From contig JADFSP010000017.1 in assembly GCA_022560695.1 (NCBI GenBank), positions 1 through 53,954 on the forward strand: a DNA stretch of 53,954 bases. The letters run 5' to 3'. Of the stretch, positions 1-9,403 are shown one piece after another. The position numbers and the translations under genes are program-made. This DNA comes from Pseudomonadota bacterium (GTDB taxonomy: Bacteria; Pseudomonadota; Gammaproteobacteria; Steroidobacterales; Woeseiaceae). The notes below the pieces were generated by a model. That model made no database searches. It was given only the letters and a program-made list of their open reading frames with translations, and was not told the DNA's origin. The stretch's first letter is position 1. Every line of letters starts with the position of its first letter.

Positions 1-179
1 GGTACTGGCTCGTCGTTATTCTCAGGCGCTGATTCTCCCGCGGCTGCGCTCGCTGAGACCAGAATCGCCGTGGCCAGGATCAATGCCGACCAGCTCGCCA
101 GTGGCACCCGTTGCCGTGATACCGATCGCGTCGTGACGATGTGAATTGGAAGAAACGCCGGTCTCACGGTAGCAGACAC
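1..179 (-). CDS. N-terminus of a secreted protein (partial)
   Basis: Reading the minus strand from a GTG at 177-179 gives an uninterrupted frame to the window edge. An AGGAG Shine-Dalgarno sits five bases upstream of that GTG, which decides the start. After a basic N-terminal stretch comes a hydrophobic core (SWSALILATAILVSA) ending in small residues (SASAAAGES), as expected for a Sec signal peptide, then an acidic low-complexity start of the mature chain. The product is probably periplasmic or outer-membrane. Only about 59 residues are visible, so no family can be named. It is divergent from the glycosyltransferase gene at 340, with a 160-bp gap holding both promoters. Confidence 0.55.
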   Translation of the reverse strand, partial: MSATVRPAFLPIHIVTTRSVSRQRVPLASWSALILATAILVSASAAAGESAPENNDEPV

Positions 180-339
180 AAGAACTCCTGATAGACGATA
201 GTTGCGATCAGCGCGTACCAAGTCAGTTGTCTTGACTCAGTATAATCGATCGCTGGTGCTTATCCGTCGGTAAGGTGTCGACGATGTTACGCAGCCACCA
301 TGGCGAGGCCGGGCTTGACTGCCCCGTGAAATCGAGGCA

Positions 340-2145
340 GTGTCGTTGCATTCAGTCGCGACTATTGCATCGCAAGCCACTCAGCTCGTGTTCAGCAAAC
401 TAATGTCACAGGACGGCCAAGGGGCTTACGACACCAATCGGCTAGTTCGCATCTTGGGTCTTGCGTTGCTGACTGTTCTCGCCGCAGCATTTCTCATTCA
501 AATGCACGACCGGTCATCGTATCTACCAGACGATGGTGCTTATGCCTATGTTGCGAGCAGGTTGCTGCATGGCGATGTCCTGCACCGGGATATTCAGGAC
601 GTGCATGCGGGATATATTCACTTCATGAACGCATTGTCCATGCGCGCGGTTGGTGAAGAGCTGGTCAGCATGCGTTACCCACTCGTTTTTCTGACATTAG
701 TTCAGGCATGTTTTGCGTACTGGATATTTAGCCGCAACAGCGTACGCAGTGCTCTGCTGGTTGGCGGCGTACTGGCTGGCCTGACCTTCGTGCAGTTTCA
801 GAATCCTACTGCAAATTGGTACTGTTTGTTCCTGGTCATAGTGCTGGCCGCTGTCTTGAGTGGATCTCAGGCTTTGTCAGCAAGAAGAATTGCAGCGGTA
901 GGGGCGCTGGTTGGTGCTGTCTTCATGTTTCGCCAGCTTACCGGCGTCATCGTCGCTGCCGGTACCGTGGTATTCGTGCTGACCAGGCTGGCCGATGAGG
1001 AGAACAGCCGCGACCGCTGCGCGGTGTTGTGCCTGTTGATACCGGCCTTTCTCGTTCTGGCCGTTGTCGTCGCACAAACAAGCGACCTTATGACGATCCT
1101 GTTGATCGGCGCCTGGCCACTGGTGTTGACGGGCATGCATGTGGCGAGGCTGCGGGCATCGAATGCGCTGGTGTGGAGATTTGCGGCGATAGCCACAGCG
1201 GGTGCCGTCTTCGCAACGGCGCCGATTTTCATTTACCACGGTCTCAACCAGTCCATTGGAGCATGGTGGAATGACGCGATATTGGTGGCCGTGTCGCTCA
1301 GCGGGCAGGATTTTATCTCCACCATTTCATATTCGGAGTATCCGTTTCTTGTCTTTGAGGGCCTTGTCCATGAATTCGATGCTGCCGCACTTGTGAACGG
1401 AATCTTCTGGCTGGCATTATTGAGCGCACCGGCAGTTCTTGGTGTGGAGCTGCTGCGCAGGCATTGCAGGGCAGGTCATTGGCGCGCTCCGGCGTTCGCG
1501 TATCTTGCCTGCTTCTACAGTCTCGTGGCGCTACACTATCAGATTCCGATTTACCTGATGTACAGCTCGGCCCTCACGTTAGCAGGCCTCTTGGTTGTAA
1601 GTCGTGATTGGTCAATCAGGTCGAATGTCGGTCTTCATGCAGTGGTTGCATGTTGTCTGGTCGTCGGCCTGATGTTTCATGCGGGAAAACCACTCCCCGA
1701 AAATATCTCCGGCGTATTGCGCGGCGATCGAGGAGATCCGTTGGTTGACTGCGACCTACCCCGGCTTGGGGTCGATCTGCAACTAAGAACTTGTGAGGCC
1801 TACAAGGACATAATTGCGCTGGTTGACCAGCATGCGGCTGCAACAGAAAGTGTATTGACCCTGCCCGCTAATCCGGAGATCAATTTCCTGAGTAATAGAA
1901 GATCACCATTGTGGTTTTATAACTCGGCACTCGGAATTCGAAGCAATTCGCAGCTTGATAAAGCGAGATCATTTATCGATGCGGCACGCCCGGCGTTGAT
2001 ATTTTACAATCCGAGCGACAAGTACGTCACTGAACACACACGGCAACTCGTTAAGTATATCGAGGAGAAATATCGACTCGGCGGCCGAATGCACGGGCTC
2101 ACAGTGTATCTTCGACTTGATACGGACAACGTTGTCACGGAGTAA
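340..2145 (+). CDS. GT-C / PMT (GT39-like) membrane glycosyltransferase
   Basis: This is a 601-residue integral membrane protein with about a dozen hydrophobic helices. The first one (about residues 36-52) is followed by YLPDDGAYAYVASRLLHGD; paired acidic residues in the first periplasmic loop are typical of GT-C enzymes of the PMT/ArnT group. These move a sugar from a polyprenyl-phosphate donor to an envelope acceptor. The last 140 residues form a soluble domain. Start choice is uncertain: GTG at 340 lies only two bases after GAGG, so the in-frame TTG at 346 is also possible. It shares one base (TAATG) with the next gene. Neighbouring EamA-like, methyltransferase and GtrB-like genes suggest lipid-linked sugar metabolism. 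The acceptor cannot be told from sequence. Confidence 0.6.
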   Translation: MSLHSVATIASQATQLVFSKLMSQDGQGAYDTNRLVRILGLALLTVLAAAFLIQMHDRSSYLPDDGAYAYVASRLLHGDVLHRDIQDVHAGYIHFMNALSMRAVGEELVSMRYPLVFLTLVQACFAYWIFSRNSVRSALLVGGVLAGLTFVQFQNPTANWYCLFLVIVLAAVLSGSQALSARRIAAVGALVGAVFMFRQLTGVIVAAGTVVFVLTRLADEENSRDRCAVLCLLIPAFLVLAVVVAQTSDLMTILLIGAWPLVLTGMHVARLRASNALVWRFAAIATAGAVFATAPIFIYHGLNQSIGAWWNDAILVAVSLSGQDFISTISYSEYPFLVFEGLVHEFDAAALVNGIFWLALLSAPAVLGVELLRRHCRAGHWRAPAFAYLACFYSLVALHYQIPIYLMYSSALTLAGLLVVSRDWSIRSNVGLHAVVACCLVVGLMFHAGKPLPENISGVLRGDRGDPLVDCDLPRLGVDLQLRTCEAYKDIIALVDQHAAATESVLTLPANPEINFLSNRRSPLWFYNSALGIRSNSQLDKARSFIDAARPALIFYNPSDKYVTEHTRQLVKYIEEKYRLGGRMHGLTVYLRLDTDNVVTE

Positions 2146-2468
2146 TGGGATTCATGTCAAATTTCTTGTTTCTGCTACTTTATGTCGTCATAAGTGCATT
2201 CGGGCTCTACAAAATTAAAGCCGCCGGGCATGTAATGTCTGTCGAATTCGCGATCGGATTCGTTGCATACGGCGTCGGGTTCCTGCTTTGGCTGTACATT
2301 CTGATTCGAACACCGTTATCGTTTGCGTTTCCAATAGCGGCCGGGGCTCTCATTTTGTCGACACAGTTGATTGGCTACTTTTTACTGGATGAGGACATGT
2401 CGATATTGCATGGTATTGGGGTCAGCGCGATAGTTGTCGGCATTGTTTTGATAACACTTCGGGTTTGA
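2145..2468 (+). CDS. small EamA/SMR-like four-helix membrane protein
   Basis: The 107-residue product has four hydrophobic helices and almost no loops, the size and layout of small multidrug resistance or ArnE/ArnF-type half-transporters. Its start overlaps the stop of the glycosyltransferase by one base, implying translational coupling. ArnE/F-like proteins flip undecaprenyl-linked sugars across the inner membrane, which fits the neighbouring GT-C and GtrB-like genes. That role is inferred from context. The last helix ends in a short basic tail (LITLRV), leaving no room for further domains. Confidence 0.6.
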   Translation: MGFMSNFLFLLLYVVISAFGLYKIKAAGHVMSVEFAIGFVAYGVGFLLWLYILIRTPLSFAFPIAAGALILSTQLIGYFLLDEDMSILHGIGVSAIVVGIVLITLRV

Positions 2469-2471
2469 GGC

Positions 2472-3248
2472 GTGGACGAGAAGATCGGCCGCCAGCAGGC
2501 GCACTTTGACAGTATCGCGGAGCGATACGAAAAGGCGCGACAACACCGCAATCATCTCTGTCTGAAAGAGCTCATTTGGTCCGAGATCCTGGGCGATAAA
2601 ATGCTGGACTTGCCAGACCCGGTCAGTGTCCTGGAACCGATGTGCGGTTTTGGCGATGGGCTACAGATTCTTGCTTCAAGGCTTTCGCAGACCGTCGAAT
2701 ACAGCGGATTTGATTTCAGCGGGGAAGTGATTTCCCGACTCAAGCGCAGGCAGCCGGCTATTGACGTCTGGGAGGCAGATGTCTCTACGTTTGAAAGCGA
2801 CCGCAGTTACGACATCATTATTCTTCTCGGTGGGCTTCACCATGTTCCGCACATTGCGGCCAAGGTGGTTAGCAGGCTAAGTGCGTATGTTGCGAAGGGT
2901 GGATTTTTCATTAATTTTGAGCCGACGCACGGCAATGCTTTGTTCAGATCGATTCGGGAGAGAATTTACAATCGGAATGCGCTGTTTGATGAGCAAACTG
3001 AAAGGGCGTTTGCTGTCGATGAATTACTGGGCTTTTTTCAGGCTGGGGGTCTCGAACCGGTCGATGTTATTTATCCGGGACTGCTGTCCTACATACTTTA
3101 CTACAACCCGGATGCCTTTCCGTACCTGAATATTGGGAGTCCGCGGCTGGTCAGGGCCATATGGGCGCTGGAACGCAAGCTTGTGCGCTCCAGGTTTGGC
3201 AGAAAAGTCTCGTTCGCAACGTTGTCAATGTGGCGGAAGCCGGTTTAG
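2472..3248 (+). CDS. class I SAM-dependent methyltransferase
   Basis: The protein has 258 residues. Motif I of the Rossmann methyltransferase fold is seen as VLEPMCGFGDG (residues 50-60), followed by the acidic end of strand 2 (SGFDFS) and motif IV/post-I region DIIILLGGLHHVPH (about 114-127). The His-His after the glycine pair is common in ubiquinone- and sugar-type methyltransferases. The GTG start at 2472 lies three bases after the previous stop, so it belongs to the same operon. The C-terminal third is probably the substrate cap. Its stop overlaps by two bases the stop of the convergent gene. The substrate is unknown; a glycan or lipid is inferred from context. Confidence 0.7.
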   Translation: MDEKIGRQQAHFDSIAERYEKARQHRNHLCLKELIWSEILGDKMLDLPDPVSVLEPMCGFGDGLQILASRLSQTVEYSGFDFSGEVISRLKRRQPAIDVWEADVSTFESDRSYDIIILLGGLHHVPHIAAKVVSRLSAYVAKGGFFINFEPTHGNALFRSIRERIYNRNALFDEQTERAFAVDELLGFFQAGGLEPVDVIYPGLLSYILYYNPDAFPYLNIGSPRLVRAIWALERKLVRSRFGRKVSFATLSMWRKPV

Positions 3249-4204
3249 TCGAGATCGCTCTCGCGAATGATCGAATGCGGTCGCGATTTCACTTCCAGAA
3301 ACACGCGGCCAACGTATTCGCCAATGACGCCAAGCATCAATAGTTGCACTCCACCGAGCAGCATCATTCCGATGAGCAGCGATGCCCAACCGGAGATCGC
3401 AGTATCAAAAAGGATTTTCACCAGAAACGCGTAGCCAGCGTACAAGACCGCAACGGATGATGTAACCGCGCCGATTACAAATGCGACTCGTAACGGTTTT
3501 GTGCTCGACGACGTTATCCCGGTTGCAGCGAGCTGAAGCATCTTGAACAGATTGTACTTTCTCTCACCGTGCTGGCGTTCCTCCAGTTGATAAGTGAGAT
3601 CACATTGCTCGAATCCCAGCCACGGAATGACACCGCGCAGGAACACGCACCTCTCAGGTAACGCGTTGATCAATTCCACTACCTTGCGGTCAAGTAGACG
3701 AAAATCGGAGCTTCCGGGGACGATTTCGAAGTCGCTGACCGCGTTTATCAGCTTGTAAAATACTTTCGACGTAAGTCGCTTCAGTACAGACGTCTTTTCC
3801 TTGCCGCGGATCATATTGACGACAAGATATCCGTTTTTCCACGCATTGATCATGTCGGGTATTGCTTCGGGAAGGTGTTGCAGGTCGGCGTCCATGGAGA
3901 TCACGACGTCGGCATCACAGTGCTGCAGGCCGGTCTTGAGTGCAATCTGGTGGCCGAAGTTTCTTGTCAGGGATATGAACCGGACGTTTCTGTTTTGACT
4001 TGCAAGACGCTTGATGATCACGATGGATTCATCGACACTGCCGTCATCGACGAAAAGAATCCTGCTGGTCGGGAACGGTTCTAGCGCTGTTGCCAGGCGA
4101 GCGTGCAAGTTCTCGAGATTTTCTGCCTCGTTTAACAGCGGAACCACAACAGCGACCGACGGCTCGGACTCTACTCGATGTTCATCAATGGTCTTAGTCA
4201 CCAT
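3245..4204 (-). CDS. GtrB/DPM1-like family 2 glycosyltransferase
   Basis: The product has about 319 residues. The N-terminal GT-A domain starts VVVPLLNEAENL, with the donor-site SMDADLQHLPEAI around residue 100; the DAD triad binds the divalent metal and nucleotide sugar. Two C-terminal helices (AFVIGAVTSSVAVLYAGYAF and ASLLIGMMLLGGVQLLMLGV), then GEYVGRVFLEVKSRP, are the hallmark of GtrB/polyprenyl-phosphate glucosyl- or mannosyltransferases. The enzyme would charge undecaprenyl phosphate with a sugar at the cytoplasmic face and so supply the donor for the GT-C enzyme at 340. The longer frame begins at GTG 4210; ATG 4204 is preferred. It is followed on the same strand by nothing closer than the convergent methyltransferase. 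Confidence 0.8.
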   Translation of the reverse strand: MVTKTIDEHRVESEPSVAVVVPLLNEAENLENLHARLATALEPFPTSRILFVDDGSVDESIVIIKRLASQNRNVRFISLTRNFGHQIALKTGLQHCDADVVISMDADLQHLPEAIPDMINAWKNGYLVVNMIRGKEKTSVLKRLTSKVFYKLINAVSDFEIVPGSSDFRLLDRKVVELINALPERCVFLRGVIPWLGFEQCDLTYQLEERQHGERKYNLFKMLQLAATGITSSSTKPLRVAFVIGAVTSSVAVLYAGYAFLVKILFDTAISGWASLLIGMMLLGGVQLLMLGVIGEYVGRVFLEVKSRPHSIIRESDLD

Positions 4205-4228
4205 GGTCACTCAACCGCATCAGCGGAT

Positions 4229-5278
4229 TCAGGTCAGTCCCAGCGTATCTCGAATGGGCTTTTTCCGCAGCTTCCAGATCAATGAGTCAACGATGTAATG
4301 ATGAAAATTGATGGTTTGATAAATAATCAATCCGGTCATCGTTGCTGTCATTGCGAATGTGGTACTCAGCGCATCCGATAGAAAACTGGTAATCAGGAAA
4401 TATACGAACGTCGATATCGTCAGGCAGGTTGCAATATAAAGGATGAACCGTCCATTTTGACTGATCGTTGATAAAAATTGGTGCGTTTTGTCAAGGCCAC
4501 CGCCGAATCGTCGATTGTTGTAAAGCCAGACGAAAAGGATGTACTGGGCGTTATGCCAGATGTTGACAATCAACCAGCCATAATTGATCTCCTCCATGTA
4601 GATGTAAGCAAAGAAATAGACGATGAAGTGGCTCGTGACGTACATGACATACGGTATCGCCAGGCGCCCGGCCATGTAAGCTTTGACCTGCTCGAGCACC
4701 CACAGACCGAGAATGGCCACGGTGATGATCGCCGCAATCAGCACGATGGATTCCGTGACCGGCAGAGTCCTCAGTGGAAAGTACAGAAAATCCGGCGGTG
4801 AGCGATGTGAAACGGCGAGTATGCCCGTGAGGGGGACGGAATAAAGTGCAGCGCGAGCAAGGCGGGGGTTTGGCAGCTGCTTGTCGCGCGATTTCCCGAT
4901 ATAGGCCTTGGAGATGCCTTCGCTTTGACGTGTGTAATGCCACCACTGCCAGTAGAGGTAGATCGTCGGCACTAACCACAAGCCTGCCGACAAGACCAGG
5001 AGCACGACCGCGCCTGCGACGGCGGGTAGCAGATACAGAATCAGTCCCTTGTTTTCCGCAAAGCTTTGCGCGTCAAAAGCCAATCTCGTGTAGGTGGCGA
5101 CCACGTGGTGGTAACCGAGTATCCACAGATCGGCGGCCAGTATCGGCAGGAACAAGTCATTGTCCCATGCGACAACAAAGCCGGAGGCCACGCCGATTGC
5201 GGCGATTCCGACGATAAAGAATCCGTCGAACCCGGGTCCGCGGAGCCAACCGATTTCGGTAGCGGTGTTTGTCGTCAT
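4229..5278 (-). CDS. histidine-rich polytopic membrane protein, unknown function
   Basis: The 349-residue protein has roughly eight hydrophobic helices. Histidines sit at helix ends in repeated motifs: GYHHV (57-58), WQWWHYTRQ (114), TSHFIVYFF (217), NIWHNAQY (242) and NFHHYIVDSLIWK (326-327). Clustered membrane-face histidines resemble metal sites of membrane di-iron or metal-dependent enzymes, but the spacing matches neither the fatty-acid desaturase nor the sterol desaturase pattern I know. The ATG at 5278 is the only good start. The GT2 gene lies 24 bp downstream on the same strand, so the two are likely one transcript. I do not assign a function; a membrane lipid or carotenoid-type oxygenase is one possibility. 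Confidence 0.75.
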   Translation of the reverse strand: MTTNTATEIGWLRGPGFDGFFIVGIAAIGVASGFVVAWDNDLFLPILAADLWILGYHHVVATYTRLAFDAQSFAENKGLILYLLPAVAGAVVLLVLSAGLWLVPTIYLYWQWWHYTRQSEGISKAYIGKSRDKQLPNPRLARAALYSVPLTGILAVSHRSPPDFLYFPLRTLPVTESIVLIAAIITVAILGLWVLEQVKAYMAGRLAIPYVMYVTSHFIVYFFAYIYMEEINYGWLIVNIWHNAQYILFVWLYNNRRFGGGLDKTHQFLSTISQNGRFILYIATCLTISTFVYFLITSFLSDALSTTFAMTATMTGLIIYQTINFHHYIVDSLIWKLRKKPIRDTLGLT

Positions 5279-5410
5279 GCGGCGGTCTTATCTGTCACCC
5301 ATCAGGATTATGACAGACTAGTTCAGGTCAAAATTCGGCTGCGTGACAGCTCTCACAATTCGTGGCATTCGCCCCGCGGCTTCCAGTTGGCACTGTATTG
5401 CGGGTCCGGA

Positions 5411-6817
5411 TCAGCGCCTGAAGTGATCGGCGAGGACCTGCGCAACACAGCAGGTCAGGCGCTTGCCCGTTTCAATGTGCAGGAATTCGTTCGGGCCATG
5501 TGCATTGGAATTCGGGCCGAGCAGACCGGTGACGAGAAACTGGGCGTCGGGGAATTTTTCGCCCAGCATGCCCATGAACGGAATCGTGCCGCCGGTGCCC
5601 ATGTACATGGACGGCTTGCCGAAGAACTCTTGCGATGCGCTTTGCATGGACGCCTCGAGCCACGTGGCGACTGGTGGCGCGTTCCACCCGGCCAATGTCG
5701 CGTCCACTTCAAACGCGACATCAGCCAAAGGCGGCGTGTCGGCTTGGAGCAGAACTTTGACAGCCGCAGCGGCATCGTCGGCATCGCATGTCGGTGGCAG
5801 CCGGAACGAAAGCTTGAGCGTCGTATACGGCAACTGCACATTACCCGCGTCAACGAGCGCCGGCAATCCATCGGCACCCGTGACACTAAGCGTGGGTTTC
5901 CACGTGTTATTCAACAGCTGATCGAATACGGATTCGCCGGGGCGCGGATCCGCAACCGCCCAGGGGTACTTGGCGTGCACCAGGTCGCCTAAGGTCTCGG
6001 CTGCAAGCTTCGCTTGTTCGCTGCGTTGCACCGGAATATCGACGTACAAACTGTCCGCAAGGAGGCGCCCGGTCGATTCATCCTCGATGCGGCTCAGCAG
6101 CATGCGCAGTACGCGAAAGCTCGACGGCACAATGCCGCCCGCACCGCCTGAGTGCACGCCCTCGGTCAGGACATCCACGCGCAGCGTACCGGTCAGGTTG
6201 CCGCGCAGCGATGTCGTGCACCACAATTGGTCGTAGTTGCCGCACTCCGCGTCGAGACAAACGACCAGACTTGGTGAACCGATGCGGTCGCCGAGCATGT
6301 CGATGTAGTAGGGCAGATCGAAGCTGCCGCTTTCCTCACAGCCCTCGATCAATACAACGCAGTGCGCGTGCGGGACTTTCTGCTCCTGCAGCGCTCGAAT
6401 GGCAGTCAGAGATCCGAATGTCGAGTAACCGTCATCCGCGCCGCCGCGGCCGTATAATTTTCCGTCCTTGATCGTGGGCACCCACGGATCGAGATCGTCG
6501 GCCCAGCCGCTGAATTCCGGTTGCTTGTCGTAGTGCCCGTACAGCAATACGACGTCGTCGCTTGTCCCGGGAATGTCGATGAACAAGACGGGTGTCCGTC
6601 CCTCGATGCGGACGACTTCGACCGTCATGCCCTCGACGGGCTGTTTCCGGGACCAGGCTTCGAGCATGCCGACGGCCCGCTCCATGTGGCCGTGCTTCTC
6701 CCAGTCTGGATCGAATACCGGTGACTTGTTCGGTATCTTGATGTATTCGCACAGCTCGGGAATGATCGAGTCATCCCAGCTTGCGTTGACGAATGTTGCG
6801 ATTTTTGTTGTATCCAT
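5411..6817 (-). CDS. M20 family dipeptidase/metallopeptidase
   Basis: The 468-residue protein has every metal ligand of the co-catalytic zinc site: LLYGHYDKQP (first His and Asp), GRGGADDGYS (bridging Asp), IEGCEESGS (the Glu pair), VVCLDAE (Asp) and NAHGPNEFL (last His). The 220-330 region is the dimerisation lid. The sequence after the first motif, with its tryptophan and acidic residues, is of the carnosinase/CNDP-like dipeptidase type rather than the deacetylase type. No signal peptide is seen, so it acts in the cytoplasm. A TTG at 6865 overlapping the upstream stop gives a 16-residue longer form, but ATG 6817 is the conventional start. It is last in a run with the MBL, mmsA and aminotransferase genes. 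Confidence 0.88.
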   Translation of the reverse strand: MDTTKIATFVNASWDDSIIPELCEYIKIPNKSPVFDPDWEKHGHMERAVGMLEAWSRKQPVEGMTVEVVRIEGRTPVLFIDIPGTSDDVVLLYGHYDKQPEFSGWADDLDPWVPTIKDGKLYGRGGADDGYSTFGSLTAIRALQEQKVPHAHCVVLIEGCEESGSFDLPYYIDMLGDRIGSPSLVVCLDAECGNYDQLWCTTSLRGNLTGTLRVDVLTEGVHSGGAGGIVPSSFRVLRMLLSRIEDESTGRLLADSLYVDIPVQRSEQAKLAAETLGDLVHAKYPWAVADPRPGESVFDQLLNNTWKPTLSVTGADGLPALVDAGNVQLPYTTLKLSFRLPPTCDADDAAAAVKVLLQADTPPLADVAFEVDATLAGWNAPPVATWLEASMQSASQEFFGKPSMYMGTGGTIPFMGMLGEKFPDAQFLVTGLLGPNSNAHGPNEFLHIETGKRLTCCVAQVLADHFRR

Positions 6818-6861
6818 AGCTGCGCTCTGATAACGAGTCGGCTGGCACTCGTTTTGGGGGA

Positions 6862-7740
6862 TCAATTCGGCTGCTCGCTCCTTAGATCCCGATACAGTGT
6901 CTGAGTCATGCGCTCAGTCGTAATAAAGTCCCAATTCCAGCCCTCATGATAGACGGCCAGCGGGTTTGCCGCGCGTACCTCGCTTTCGTTCTTGCCTTGA
7001 TCGACAAGCGCCTTGATACGTGCTTTGCAGTCGATCAGCACATCGAGGTCTCGCGCCAAATCGGCCCTGGTCGCGAGCGGACCATGACCCGGAATGATGA
7101 TCGTCTCGTCATCGGCCATCATCAGGATTCTCTGCTGACCGGCAATATAGCCATCCACGGTTCCGCCATTGTCCAGATCGATAAATGGAAACAGGTGATT
7201 GAACATGATGTCACCCGCTTGAATGACATTGACATTACGGTAATGGATGACGGCATCGCCGTCCGTGTGTGCAGCTTCAATATGAAAAATGAACGCCTCG
7301 TGGCCATTGACATGAAATGTGACGGCGTCCGAGAATGTCATGACCGGCAAGCCCCCCGGGCCGAACTCGGCGTCGGCGATCAAACGACTGCGAGTGTTGT
7401 CGTGTGCAACGATGGTTGCACCCTCCACGGACAGCGCTGCGTTGCCCCCGATGTGGTCGCCGTGTATATGCGTGTTGATGACGAAGTCGATGGGGCGCCC
7501 AGCCACTTCTGCCACGGCATCGATCAGTGCCGGGGCGAATGGCTCGAGGCCATCGTCCACCAGGACGATGTGCTCGTCGCCGACAAGCAACCCGATGTTA
7601 CCGCCGGCAAAGCCGCCGTCGCCTTCTAGCATGTAAATACCAGGTACGACCTCAGTCGACTTGAAGCGCATTGGCGCATCTTGAGCGTTGGCCAAGGTTG
7701 CGGCTAGCAATATTGAAGCCGCGCCAATAATCTGATTCAT
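6862..7740 (-). CDS. secreted metallo-beta-lactamase-fold hydrolase
   Basis: The product has 292 residues. A cleavable signal peptide (MNQIIGAASILLAATLANA) is followed by an MBL domain with the zinc motif NTHIHGDHIGGN (HxHxDH), later metal ligands in EAAHTDGDAVIH, and IIPGHGP. It is therefore a periplasmic binuclear metal hydrolase. The family includes lactonases, thioesterases and lactamases, and nothing seen here picks one. Its end abuts the possible TTG start of the M20 gene. A copy of a dispersed repeat lies just upstream (7771-7807), between this gene and mmsA. Confidence 0.85.
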   Translation of the reverse strand: MNQIIGAASILLAATLANAQDAPMRFKSTEVVPGIYMLEGDGGFAGGNIGLLVGDEHIVLVDDGLEPFAPALIDAVAEVAGRPIDFVINTHIHGDHIGGNAALSVEGATIVAHDNTRSRLIADAEFGPGGLPVMTFSDAVTFHVNGHEAFIFHIEAAHTDGDAVIHYRNVNVIQAGDIMFNHLFPFIDLDNGGTVDGYIAGQQRILMMADDETIIIPGHGPLATRADLARDLDVLIDCKARIKALVDQGKNESEVRAANPLAVYHEGWNWDFITTERMTQTLYRDLRSEQPN

Positions 7741-7770
7741 CGCTGGTCCCCGAGCAGAGTATCAATCCAA

Positions 7771-7807
7771 TGGTACTCCGCCAACGCGATATTGATGGAA
7801 TCAGAGC
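7771..7807. repeat. dispersed repeat end, related to the 40062-40395 element
   Basis: Beginning TGGTACTCCG, this 37-bp stretch matches 29 of 37 bases of the reverse complement of the right end of the element at 40062-40395, including the run ATATTGATGGA. It lies in the 112-bp gap between mmsA and the MBL gene. No matching partner end was noticed nearby, so this looks like a solo or decayed end. Confidence 0.55.
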
Positions 7808-7852
7808 AAAGCGGATGCCCGTCGGAGCCGCTGCTTCGTGCCGGGTACAAGG

Positions 7853-9382
7853 CTACCGGTTGCTCGGAAACGAGAATTGCGCCTGTTCGCGCACGCCGCC
7901 GGACGACCAGCGTTGCGTGATCGTCTTGCGCCGTGTGTAGAATCGCACGCTGTCCGGTCCATAGGCGTAAAGGTCGCCGAACAATGAGCGTTTCCAGCCG
8001 CCGAAGCTGTGGTAGGCCACGGGCACCGGCAGTGGCACGTTGATTCCTACCATGCCCACCTTGATGTTGTCGGCGAAGTAGCGAGCAGCCTCGCCATCGC
8101 GGGTGAATATGCACGTGCCGTTGCCATATTCATGGTCATCAATCAATTGCATTGCACGCTCTTGCGAGTCAACGCGAACGACGCACAGCACCGGGCCGAA
8201 AATTTCTTCCTTGTAGATGCGCATGCCGGGCATGACGTTGTCAAAAAGGCATGGTCCAAGGAAGAATCCGTTTTCGTGTCCTTCGACCGACAGGTCACGT
8301 CCGTCAACGACCAGGTCGGCGCCCTCCGCGACGCCGATGTCGACATAGTCCTTAACCTTGTCGAAATGAGCCTTGGTGATCAGCGGGCCCATGTCGTTGC
8401 TCGCGTCATTGCCGTTACCGACTTTCAGGTCGCGCAGGCGGTCCTGCAGCTTCCCGACCACGGTGTCGGCCGTGTCGTCACCGACGCAGACGGTTACGGA
8501 TATCGCCATGCAGCGCTCGCCGCAGGAGCCGTAAGCCGCGCCCATCAGGGCGTTGACGGCGTTATCGATGTCGGCGTCCGGCATGACGATGGCGTGATTT
8601 TTCGCGCCGCCAAGCGCTTGAATGCGCTTGCCATTCTTGGTGCCCGTCGTGTAAATGTACTCAGCGATCCGTGTCGAGCCGACAAAACTGATAGCCTGGA
8701 CGCGCACATCGCCGAGTAATGCGTCGACGGCTTCCTTGTCACCATTGACGACATTCATTACGCCGTCCGGCAGGCCGGCCTCTTTCATCAGCTTTGCGAC
8801 GAACAGCGGTGCGCTCGGGTCTTTTTCGGACGGTTTGAGAATAAACGTGTTGCCGCAGGCGATGGCCACCGGGAACATCCACATCGGAACCATGGCCGGG
8901 AAGTTGAATGGTGTGATGCCGGCAACGACACCCAGCGGTTGAAACTCCGACCAGCTGTCTATTCCCGGACCGACGTTTTTCGAATATTCGCCCTTGAGCA
9001 ATTCCGGGATACCGCAGGCATAGTCGACAATTTCGACGCCGCGGATAAACTCGCCCATCGCGTCATCGATGACCTTGCCGTGCTCATTGGTCAGAAGCGC
9101 AACGATCTCGTCCGCATGTTTCTCGAGCAGCGCCTTGAACCTGAACATGACTTTGGCGCGCTTGGCGGGTGGCGTATTGCGCCAGGCCGGAAATGCTGCT
9201 TCTGCCGCCGCGATGGCGTTGCTGACGGTTTCCTGCGTTGCCATCGCAACATGCCGCGTCACCTCGCCCGTTGCCGGATTGGTGATCGGCTGCGGACGAT
9301 TGTCATCGGCGATCTCGTTGCCGTCTATGAAGTGGCCGACAATGTTTGCCGAATCGAGATTTCTAGCGGGTCGGGCGTTCAT
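7853..9382 (-). CDS. mmsA: CoA-acylating methylmalonate-semialdehyde dehydrogenase
   Basis: The 509-residue aldehyde dehydrogenase converts methylmalonate or malonate semialdehyde plus CoA and NAD to propionyl- or acetyl-CoA and CO2. The N-terminal stretch HFIDGNEI, the GVVAGITPFNFPAMVPMWMF region, the NAD site ISFVGSTRIAEYIY and the active cysteine in GSCGERCMA (near residue 290) are diagnostic of MmsA among aldehyde dehydrogenases. A GGAGG four bases before ATG 9382 fixes the start. It lies 21 bp after the class III aminotransferase on the same strand, a pairing typical of beta-alanine or beta-aminoisobutyrate breakdown. The last ten residues extend slightly beyond the usual end. Confidence 0.92.
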   Translation of the reverse strand: MNARPARNLDSANIVGHFIDGNEIADDNRPQPITNPATGEVTRHVAMATQETVSNAIAAAEAAFPAWRNTPPAKRAKVMFRFKALLEKHADEIVALLTNEHGKVIDDAMGEFIRGVEIVDYACGIPELLKGEYSKNVGPGIDSWSEFQPLGVVAGITPFNFPAMVPMWMFPVAIACGNTFILKPSEKDPSAPLFVAKLMKEAGLPDGVMNVVNGDKEAVDALLGDVRVQAISFVGSTRIAEYIYTTGTKNGKRIQALGGAKNHAIVMPDADIDNAVNALMGAAYGSCGERCMAISVTVCVGDDTADTVVGKLQDRLRDLKVGNGNDASNDMGPLITKAHFDKVKDYVDIGVAEGADLVVDGRDLSVEGHENGFFLGPCLFDNVMPGMRIYKEEIFGPVLCVVRVDSQERAMQLIDDHEYGNGTCIFTRDGEAARYFADNIKVGMVGINVPLPVPVAYHSFGGWKRSLFGDLYAYGPDSVRFYTRRKTITQRWSSGGVREQAQFSFPSNR

Positions 9383-9403
9383 GATGCCTCCAGTGGCTCG
9401 ACG

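Noticed and set aside
180..339. Promoter with TATAAT at 241-246
   Set aside because: No acceptable -35 at 16-18 bp; left unannotated.
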